A stretch of DNA of 64,000 nt from Azolla caroliniana (Eukaryota > Polypodiophyta), in assembly GCA_043228905.1 (NCBI GenBank), contig JBHGNT010000006.1:20956001-21020000 (forward strand), read 5' to 3'. Position 1 is the first letter of the stretch, and the number at the start of each line of letters is the position of its first letter. Positions 55,261 to 64,000 of the stretch are shown in pieces. The notes under the pieces are model-generated. The model worked only from the letters and a program-made list of their open reading frames with translations. It had not been told where the DNA came from and ran no database searches. The position numbers and the translations under genes are program-made.

Positions 55261-56969
55261 TGCATGATGCATGTCTTGCTCAAGAATGAGGACATTGGAA
55301 GATCGGCCAAGAATAGTCCACTCTCCCATCAAGTGATATATAGAGGATACAAGTTATGTATACATTGTGTCCTCATGCCAGTAGGACCTTATGAGAAGCT
55401 TGTTTGAAAACTAACTTTGTCAAGTTGCCTTATTGAGTAATAAGGCTCTCTAGAGTGAGGATGTTCACATTGACTTTGGAATCATCCTAGTTCACATCGA
55501 CAAATTTCACAATTGACATGGTTGCTTCATAATGAATGCCTTTCGTGATGACGGTCTCATGGTGGCCTTGTAATCAGGTTCTGAGTGTTGGATATTTGAT
55601 GCGGGTTTCGTAAGGGTGTGAAGTGGGTCAAGCCCATACCCCTTAAATGGATGAGGAATGGGTGTGCGACCATGTCTAAGGCATCTTGCATGCACGTTAT
55701 CATGGTCATTCATGTTTAATTATACATATGGCACAATCGGCTACGCCTTCCCATGAAAATGTGAAGATGACCACCATGATCTAAAACTCTAGAAAGGACA
55801 CCACCTAACATACAATATCTATAACAGATTCCTCAAATGTATATTATATGTATATGACGTGTATAAGATCACATAAGTATATATGTGATCACATATGTAT
55901 ACATAAAAGAACCCAAAATGTAGACGTAACCCAATAACGATGTAATGGAGATATGCAATGTGGCCTTTGACCTCTGTGCGCACACAACCCCCATATTAGT
56001 GTACACAATACACAATTAAGGTATTGATGTCATAAGCATACTACACACATTGCATATCAAATATGTATAATATGATTTTCAAATAATGTAATGACGTATG
56101 TAATACACGATGGAGTTATAAACCTCATATGCATACATAACACGTATGCGATTTATACGCATAAAGTATGACCAAGACAACATAATTTTTAGGATTTATA
56201 CCTTAACATAACAATTTAAACATGTATAAACTTGGGAGAAGAAAGATTAGACTTATTATTATTATTATTAGCGAAAAGGAAATACCACATTTCTTTTGTG
56301 GACAACTTTCTAGATACACCCCTTGAACAATACATCATTTGATCAATCATTAGAAAGAAAAGAAAATCATCAAAAGAAACATTAGAAATTTGTTTTGATA
56401 ACAATTGTTAGAGATATATTCTAATATAAGCATGAAAATAATGAAATAGAAGAAAATAAAGAGACAAAAAGAGAGAAAGAACCTATTGATCCACCCAACC
56501 ACCCCCAAGGGAAGGGATTGAGATGAACTTGAGCCTTGAATGGCATCCCATACCATCACTATGGACTTTGAGTCATAATTGGCACTAACGTGCGTTGCCA
56601 CAAGAATTTGTTTACCACAAGTTTACACTCTCGACATACTCAAATGATTTCCTTAATGAGGTTTAAAGATAGGCATCGTATTTGTAGCCATACCCAAGGC
56701 CCCATGCAAGTTCACACTTGGCACTTAAGAGTGGTCTCAAATATCACTAGAATTAAAGGTAATCATCCTTCTTTACATTCTCAATTAACCCTCGCACTCT
56801 TATCTTCATGTATAGAAAATTACGATACAAACGACCACATGATAAGATATGGTTATGACCATAACAAGATCACCAACTTTTGTTGTGTTGTTGTGAATCA
56901 ATCAAAGTTTGCACATTGTAGGCATCACTAATTGAGTTATGTGCAAACGTCTTACGCTAAGCATCTTCA
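55261..56969. other. Mostly unassigned, probably decayed interior of Copia G
   Basis: It lies between the gag and integrase remnants of G on the minus strand, so it should hold the gag end and protease. I could not find a clear zinc knuckle or D-S-G motif. There are AT-rich stretches (55800-56250) and an (ATT)n run near 56255. Confidence 0.35.
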
Positions 56970-57170
56970 AATAATATGGCAAATTGGTGCTTGTAGCATA
57001 ACTCGAGTTGACCATGCTTGTGTGTTGCAAACATTGTCATGAATGTTTTCCATGATGTTGATCTTCACATCGATCTTCATTCCTTGAGCTAACGATTGGG
57101 AAAAGTTCTCCTTGTGAGAATTCAAGTGAGTAGGAACCAACTTAGATTCTTTCATTTGAAGGTTGCAAAG
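56970..57170 (-). pseudogene. Copia G gag, second part
   Basis: The minus strand reads L-C-N-L-Q-M-K-E-S-K-L-V-P-T-H-L-N-S-H, matching L-Y-D-L-R-M-K-D-T-D-S-V-A-S-H-L-N-E-F of Copia D gag. It joins the segment 62519-62798 across copy C, which inserted with the duplication CAAAG. Confidence 0.65.
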
Positions 57171-57787
57171 TGATGCAAAACAGTGCTCGGCCACAACCGA
57201 GGAATAGGATCAACTCACAGAAAACGGGAAATACAAAGTGCACGAGGACAATAGTGAGAAAGGTACACTGGATGTTTTACGTGGAAAACCCTAAATGGGA
57301 AAAACCACGGGAGTCCTCAAACTCCAACTATCACTATAAACAGAGATGTACACTGGTGAAGCTACAAGGCAACAACCTTGAGCTCACTGTCTTCGCCACA
57401 GGCGGCGGTAATACACAGAGGCAACGACCTCTTCGTCTCTCTCTCTCTCTCTCGGCTGCTCTCACTTCGCATAAAAATGAGCAACAACATTTAAACTGTT
57501 TGCCCTAAGTCATATTTATACACATATGACTTTCGGGCTATTTACAAATATAGCCTCAAGGGCTCTTGGCAAACATATTCACAAATATGTCCCCGCATCC
57601 GGATCTCTCTCCGGGTACATTCGTCATCCGGCTCCGTAACCGGGGTCTTCATCATCCGGCTCCGTAGCCAGGGTCTTCATCATCCGGCTCCGTAGTCGGG
57701 GTCTTCATCATCCGGTTCCGTAACCGCAACCGGGCTTGCCGTCATTCATCTCCGGACATCCCATCCAGAGGGACCGAATTCCCAACA
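57171..57787 (-). repeat. Copy C 3' LTR (617 bp)
   Basis: Same length as the 5' LTR. The differences I see are gtagtcgg against gtagccgg and catccaga against catccgga. Confidence 0.95.
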
Positions 57788-57797
57788 AACTCCCCCT

Positions 57798-60700
57798 TCA
57801 CTTCGGCATGGGATGTCTCTCTAGTCCGATCCTCTTCCGGCATGCTTCCAGTTTGTCGGGTGTGAGCACCTTGGTCAGCATATCTGACCCGTTCTCGTCC
57901 GTGTGGATCTTCGTCAGCACGAACTCCTGGTCTTCTATCCTTTCCCGGATCCAGTGATATCTTCGCTGGATGTGCTTCGTTCGGGAGTGATAGGCCGCGT
58001 TCTTCGCAAGGTGGATGACACTCTGACTGTCGCAGTAGAGTCGGTACTCCTCCTGCCGGATACCGAGCTCTCTAATGAAGTCCTTCATCCATATTATTTC
58101 CTTGCCGGCTTCAACAGCCGCCATGTACTCCGCCTCCGTGGTTGACAACGCAACCGTCTTCTGCAGCCTCGACTGCCACGAAACAGCTCCCCCTGCATAC
58201 GTCATCACATACCCTGATGTGGACCGGCTGGTATCTGCATCAGCCGACATATCCGAATCGGTAAAGCCGTCGAGTTCGGGCTTACCGGAGCCGAATCGGA
58301 GGCACACGTTTGCCGTGCCCTTCAGGTATCGGAGTATCCACTTGACCGCGTTCCAGTGCTCCTTGCCGGGATTGCTCATGTACCGGCTCACCACTCCGAC
58401 TGCGTATCCTATGTCCGGTCTTGTACACACCATTGCGTACATCAAGCTTCCGACGGCAGAGGCATATGGTACTTTCATCATGTCCTCTTTCTCAGCCTTT
58501 GTCTTGGGGCTTTGCTTGCTGGACAACTTGCAGTTTGCCGGGAGGGTTGATCCGACCGGTCTTGCTTCCGACATGTTGAACCGGTGAAGCACCTTTGTTA
58601 CGTACTTCTCCTGTGACAGCCACAACTGCTTCTTCTTCCGGTCTCGGATGATGTGCATCCCTAGTATTTGCCTTGCCGGACCCAGGTCCTTCATTGAGAA
58701 GGTTCGGTGAAGTGCTTTCTTCAGCATCCGTATCTGGCCCTGGTCCCGTCCGACGATCAACATGTCGTCCACGTACAGGAGGAGTATTAGAGAGTCTCCT
58801 CCTTCGAACTTCTTCACAAACACGCAGTGATCGGACTGGGTTTTGTGGTACCCTTCGTCGGTCATGAAGGAGTCGAACTTCCGGTACCATTGCCGGGGAG
58901 CCTGCTTCAGTCCGTAAAGGCTCTTCTTCAACCGGCATACCAGGTGCTCCTTCCCTTTCTTCTCGAATCCTTCCGGTTGCTGCATGTAGATCTCTTCTTC
59001 GAGGTCACCGTGAAGGAATGCCGTCTTCACGTCCATCTGTTCTACCTCGAGGTCCATGCTTGCCGCTATGCTCAGCACCGTCCGGATGGAGGTCATCTTC
59101 ACTACCGGGGCAAATATCTCGTCGAAGTCGACGCCCTTCTTCTGCTGGAACCCCTTCACCACGATCCTGGCTTTGTATCTCGGGGGGTTTCCGGCATCTC
59201 CCGGTTTCAGCTTGAACACCCACTTGTTTCGAAGTGCCCGCTTTCCTTTCGGCAACTCCACAAGTTCATATGTGTGGTTCTCATGCAGGGAATCCATCTC
59301 CTCCTGCATGGCACTTAACCACCTGCGGCTATGGGTGTCAAGCTTTGCTTCTTCAAAACTCTCCGGCTCCCCCTCGTCGGTTAGCAGCACGTGCTCTGGT
59401 TCCGGAAATCTCCGGGGGGCCCTTCTCTCTCTTAGAGGGTATCTCCGTTCCGGAGCTTCGGTAGCCGGCTGCTCCGTTTCCTCTTCATCCGAATCCATTT
59501 CGGGGTCGGGGCCGGTTCCGGTATCAGTTTCATCTTCCTCGGCCGGTTCTGTTTCTTCACCGTCTTCGGCCGGATCCTCGAGTGCTAACCGGTCCCTTGC
59601 CGGTCGGGACTGCTCCTCGTAGAGTTTATCCTCACCGGTCGACTTGGAGCTCTTCATCTTCTTCTCCGACTCCCAGTCGGCGAGTGTCTTGTCCTCCATG
59701 AAGATGATATCTCGACTCCTGAATATCTTCTTGTCGACCGGGTCCCATACTCGGTAGCCGAACTCGTCGTCGCCGTAACCGAGGAATATGCATGGCCGGG
59801 TCTTTGGATCTAACTTTCCTCTCCGGTCCTTTGCCACATGCACGTATGCGAGACACCCGAACACCTTCAGATGCCGGTAGGACACTTCCTTACCGGTCCA
59901 CACTTTCTGCGGCGTGTCTCCGTCCAAAGGTACTGAGGGTGATCTATTTATCACATACGTCGCCGTCGACATTGCCTCAGCCCAAAATCCCTTGGGTAAT
60001 TTCGCATGTGCCAGCATACTCCGGACCCTCTCCATTATGGTCCGGTTCATCCTCTCGGCCAGCCCGTTCAGTTCCGGCGTCTTTGGCACAGTAAACTCGA
60101 GCCAGATTCCCTTCGAGCGACAGTACTCCTGGAACTGCCCCCGGTATTCCCCTCCGTTATCCGCGCGTATCGCTTTCAGCTTCTTGCCGGATTCCCTTTC
60201 CACTCTCGCGTGAAGTTCTTTGAAGACGCACAACACTTGGTCCTTTGTCTTCAACGGTGCCGTCCACAGCTTCCGGCTGTGGTCATCAATGAATGTCACG
60301 AAGTACTGGGCTCCGCCATGTGACTTCGTTTCTACTTAACACACGTCAGTGTGCACCAGCTCCAATGGTGCGCTACGTCTCGTCGGTGGCCTTGAGTGGA
60401 AGGAGGTCCGGTTTTGCTTACCGGCCAGGCAGTCGGTGCACTTCTCCAGGTGCACATGCTTCACTGTAATAAGGTTGTCTTCTGCAAGCCTCTTCATCCC
60501 CTTCTCACTCATGTGGCACAGTCTCTTGTGCCACAGCTCACCGGCAGTGTCGGCTGCCACGTTCAGCTCCTCCGGACATAGCCGGGAATTCATCAGGTAC
60601 AGTGTGTTGACCTTCCGGGCCCGAGCCACTATCAGGCTCCCCTTGCTGAACTTCATGACACCGTTCCGGATGCTACCCGTGTAGCCTTCATCATCTAGCC

Positions 60701-61871
60701 TCCCGGCCGAGATCAGGTTCAATCGGACCTCCGGAACGTGTCGAACATCCTTCAGCAGCATCTTGCATCCGGTTGATGTCATCAGCCACACGTCTCCTAT
60801 GCCGGCAATCCGGCATGTGCCTTCATTTCCCATCCGGACACAGCCGTGCTCACCGGCTGTGTAGGATGAGAAGTATTTCTTCTTCGGGGTCAGGTGGAAC
60901 GACGCTCCGGAATCGACCACCCAGGTCATCTCTACACCGGCAAGGTTCAGCTCCCTCTCTTCGGTAATGAGCATTATCTCTTCTTCACTTGCCGCGAGTG
61001 CCGTCGTTCCTTTCCGGTCCTGCCCTCGCCGATCCGGACCTCTCCGGTCCGTGGCTCCCCGGTATGCACCGTTTCTCTCCGGTGACTTCTTCGAATCGGT
61101 GTCGTCGGCTCCGTTGTCCTTTCGGTAATGCCGACAATTCTTCCGGAAGTGCCCCGGCTTCCCACAGTGGAAGCATGTGGGCCTTCCTCTTGACTGCGAC
61201 CGGGTCCCCGACTTCTCCCGTCTTTGCGGACTCCGGTTCCATTGTCTTCCCCGATCCGATTCGGTAAGCAGCATCTTCGGATCGGAAACCGGTTCTTTAT
61301 CTCTCCGACGCGCTTCTTCGTTCAAAATACTTGTCTTTACCGTTTGTAGAGACAAGTTATCTTCGGTGCAGGAGGTGCTGAGAGTCACCACCAAGTTCTC
61401 CCAGCTTTCCGGCAATGTACACATCAGAATGATGGCTTGCATTGCATCCTCCAACGGGAACTTGATCGCCGCAAGCTGGTTTACGAATCCCATGAACGTG
61501 CTCACGTGTTCCACCATATTCTCGCCGTCCCGGTACTTGAGGTTCACTATCTTCCTCATCAGGGAGGTCTGGTTCAACGCATTCTTCCTCTCGTAGAGGC
61601 CCGACAGCTTCTTCCACATCTCATATGCGTTGGTGTCGTTCGCCACATGTTGTAGGACGCTTACATCGACATATTGCCGGATCGTCGCTACGGCTTTCCG
61701 GTTCAGGAGCTTCCACTCCGACTCTATTACCCCCTTGGGTATCTCGGCATTGTCGATCGGTTCATACAGGTCTCGGACGATGAGAAGGTCTTCCATCTTT
61801 ATCTTCCAGTCGGCGTAGTTCTGTGAGTTCAACACCATCATGCCCGGAGGCCCACTACCGCCGCCTTCCAT
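57798..61871 (-). pseudogene. gag-pol: Copy C gag-pol polyprotein, one nonsense codon
   Basis: A 4074-nt frame from the ATG at 61871 (M-E-G-G-G-S-G-P-P-G) to the stop at 57798. It has the same domains and positions as copies A and B. TAA at 60336-60338 replaces the Gln codon in V-C-Q-V-E-T-K at the start of the integrase core (CAA to TAA). All other catalytic motifs that I can see (D-S-G, integrase D-D-E, Y-V-D-D) are intact. Frame upstream of 61871 extends into the LTR and is not coding. Confidence 0.95.
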
Positions 61872-61901
61872 TTTCTGTGTTACCGTCGCTCTGATACCAC
61901 T

Positions 61902-62518
61902 TGATGCAAAACAGTGCTCGGCCACAACCGAGGAATAGGATCAACTCACAGAAAACGGGAAATACAAAGTGCACGAGGACAATAGTGAGAAAGGTACACT
62001 GGATGTTTTACGTGGAAAACCCTAAATGGGAAAAACCACGGGAGTCCTCAAACTCCAACTATCACTATAAACAGAGATGTACACTGGTGAAGCTACAAGG
62101 CAACAACCTTGAGCTCACTGTCTTCGCCACAGGCGGCGGTAATACACAGAGGCAACGACCTCTTCGTCTCTCTCTCTCTCTCTCGGCTGCTCTCACTTCG
62201 CATAAAAATGAGCAACAACATTTAAACTGTTTGCCCTAAGTCATATTTATACACATATGACTTTCGGGCTATTTACAAATATAGCCTCAAGGGCTCTTGG
62301 CAAACATATTCACAAATATGTCCCCGCATCCGGATCTCTCTCCGGGTACATTCGTCATCCGGCTCCGTAACCGGGGTCTTCATCATCCGGCTCCGTAGCC
62401 AGGGTCTTCATCATCCGGCTCCGTAGCCGGGGTCTTCATCATCCGGTTCCGTAACCGCAACCGGGCTTGCCGTCATTCATCTCCGGACATCCCATCCGGA
62501 GGGACCGAATTCCCAACA
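61902..62518 (-). repeat. Copy C 5' LTR (617 bp)
   Basis: TGTTGGGAATT to TTTTGCATCA in element orientation. It has four units of the 28-bp CCGG-rich repeat (about 62355-62460), the TATA palindrome and a (GA)n leader. Confidence 0.95.
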
Positions 62519-62798
62519 CAAAGCTATCGAATGAGGTATATCTTTGTCAATGTCGCATTCTTCTCATAACTGTCCAACATTTGACAAACTTGTAGGTTGT
62601 GCACATGAGAGTATTGTGAAGTGGATTGATTCTGAGAGGTGCAAGCGAATATGAGTGTATTGTGAAGTAGATTGATTTGGAGAGTTGCAAGTGAATGGTT
62701 GCTCTAGCTAGTTGATGAAGTTTAGAACATTCTGCAACTTCATATCGGGCAACTGTTGATTCATATTCAATTGGATCTATACGTCCTTCCATGACCAA
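62519..62798 (-). pseudogene. Copia G gag, first part
   Basis: The minus strand reads K-L-H-Q-L-A-R-A-T-I-H-L-Q-L-S-K-S-I-Y-F-T, matching A-L-T-M-S-T-I-R-L-H-L-A-D-S-V-Y-F in Copia D gag. Stops and frame changes follow. Copy C splits it from the segment ending at 57170. Confidence 0.6.
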
Positions 62799-62862
62799 AT
62801 AATCTTCTTCTTCTTCTTTTTAAGAAGATATCCTGTCATTAGTGTAACCATTTTTACAAGAT

Positions 62863-63342
62863 TTAAATTCTATGCGATTGGGGGGGAGACAACCATTTCG
62901 GAGGTTGAAAATGCCAATAAGGAGTACCACAGTTGGCTGTCATGAATGGAGTAGCTTTCCATATCGTGATAAACTCATGCCGTTGATCAATTTTAGCATC
63001 AGAATCTCCAACAATACCATCCCATTGTCCCTTCAAAGTATGAACTATGTCTAACCAAATATTTGAAACCAATTCAGCCGGTGGTGTTTTAAGCTGATGG
63101 AAAATAAGAGAGCACCTAACCTTCCAAATGTGATATATAGTCAATATCTCCCATACTGGTTGGACTTCCTTTCGTGTTCCTATAAACTGTAATGACAACA
63201 ATGGTACTATATGAACACTTCCAGATTTAGTGTAAAATCCATGGTCCATACATTCGGTGTCATAATGAAATGCATCACGGACAAGAGATGTCCAAACCAC
63301 CATGCCCCAAGTGAAGTTGCCCCAAGTGAGATTCACGACCAA
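62863..63342 (-). pseudogene. LINE ORF2 C-terminal fragment
   Basis: An open frame of 159 codons on the minus strand with I-W-K-V-R-C-S-L-I-F-H-Q and a tail L-V-S-N-I-W-L-D-I-V, the usual end of plant LINE ORF2 after the zf-RVT region. It is a 5'-truncated insertion, common for LINEs. No RT domain is present. Confidence 0.55.
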
Positions 63343-64000
63343 ATAATCTTAAAGTTGCTCCTTCCAAAAGTTAAAGTTCAATTGAACTTCATTAAAACAC
63401 ATGGTTACTGATTATGATATCAAAACCATAACGAAAAATGTAGGCTTTTTCATTTCTTTTTTCCTTTGACAAAACCAAAGGTTGAGTTGAGACTAAACGG
63501 TCAATCAAGCGTAAAGCTCAAAGTGAAACCTCAAAGCTAAATTGAAGGTCGAGTTGGATAAACTAAAGGTCAATCTTAGTGTAAAAGCTCAAACCCAAAT
63601 GGACATGTATGAAATCATCGTTGATGAATCGGGAATGCCCATGAGCCTCATCATCATCCTGGCCGGTGTATGTATGGCATGTGTATGGTATGTATGGCAC
63701 GTATGTATGGTATGCATGCCATGTACGCATGGCATGTGTGTATGGCATGTACATATGTATGGATGTATGCAATTGGCAGGTGTGTATGCATGTCCACATG
63801 CATACATCGGCATGCACGTATGTATATATGTCATGCATACATGTATGTATGTATGTCATGTACGCTCGTGTCTATTCTGCATCAAATCATAAAGAGGGTT
63901 GGCGAGGGAATCGCGGCCACAGACGATGTAGGTCGCTTAGAGGAAGGCGCGTGTGATATGCACCGCCAGATTTCGATAAGGACGAACGCGCGAAAAAAAG
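63343..64000. other. Intergenic DNA with a CATG/TATG-rich tract
   Basis: Between about 63665 and 63860 the sequence is a degenerate array of GTATG/GCATG units. Open frames on both strands there (Cys/Met/Tyr-rich) come from the repeat. I recognise nothing in 63870-64000, which is richer in GC. Confidence 0.6.

Larger units (their letters stand above)
57171..62518 (-). mobile_element. Full-length Ty1/Copia element, copy C
   Basis: 5348 bp on the minus strand, flanked by CAAAG (57166-57170 and 62519-62523). Both LTRs are 617 bp and differ at two positions that I can see. The primer site TGGTATCAGAGC is the complement of 61888-61899. The gag-pol has one nonsense codon. The LTR 3' end reads TTTTGCATCA, unlike A and B, while the coding region is nearly the same. 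Confidence 0.96.

Noticed and set aside
63563-63892. Cys/Met/Tyr-rich small proteins on both strands
   Set aside because: Produced by the GTATG/GCATG tandem tract. All frames are open because the repeat lacks stops.

Overview
The window is nuclear DNA of a land plant. It carries one intact host gene, a five-exon cytosolic-type pyruvate kinase on the minus strand (49143-52256). Almost everything else is layered LTR retrotransposons, a LINE, a hAT-like MITE and simple repeats. The pyruvate kinase, Ty1/Copia elements with tRNA-Met-type primer binding sites, and LINEs with DUF4283-like ORF1 and zf-RVT-like ends all point to a plant. I cannot place the clade. Two chromodomain Gypsy elements look more like the Tf1/sushi group of fungi and vertebrates than like the usual seed-plant chromoviruses.

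Layout. 1-8497: decayed Copia element 'F' (+), split by chromovirus 'G1' (1878-7886, -), which is itself hit by a solo Copia LTR (4128-4827). 8443-9042: an ORF with two zinc knuckles. 9043-14116: intergenic DNA with foldbacks and palindromes. 14125-14657: hAT-like MITE. 14709-26088: chromovirus 'G2' (+), split by full-length Copia copy 'A' (18298-23748, -). 26161-32005: decayed LINE holding a second solo LTR (29487-30047). 33707-39449: Copia 'D' (+) with a Gypsy-derived segment before its 3' LTR. 40264-47420: decayed Copia 'E' (+), split by full-length Copia copy 'B' (40767-46155, +). 49143-52256: pyruvate kinase. 54780-62798: decayed Copia 'G' (-), split by full-length Copia copy 'C' (57171-62518, -). 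62863-63342: tail of another LINE (-).

Most interesting result: G1 and G2 each carry an 11-nt primer binding site, two bases after the LTR, that is complementary to their own LTR sequence 32-33 nt downstream of a TATA box, where the mRNA should begin. This is the arrangement of Tf1-type self-priming, not tRNA priming. G2 also has gag and pol in overlapping frames (-1), joined by a heptamer G TTA AAC, a 6-nt spacer and an 11-bp stem-loop, which is a strong candidate -1 frameshift signal. Both elements carry a tRNA-like A/B-box module antisense in the 5' part of the LTR.

The three full-length Copia copies (A, B, C) have reading frames of identical length (4074 nt), each broken only by its own nonsense codons. 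All five insertions of that LTR family in the window lie inside other transposons. Target-site duplications and reading frames that rejoin across the insertions give the order of nesting.
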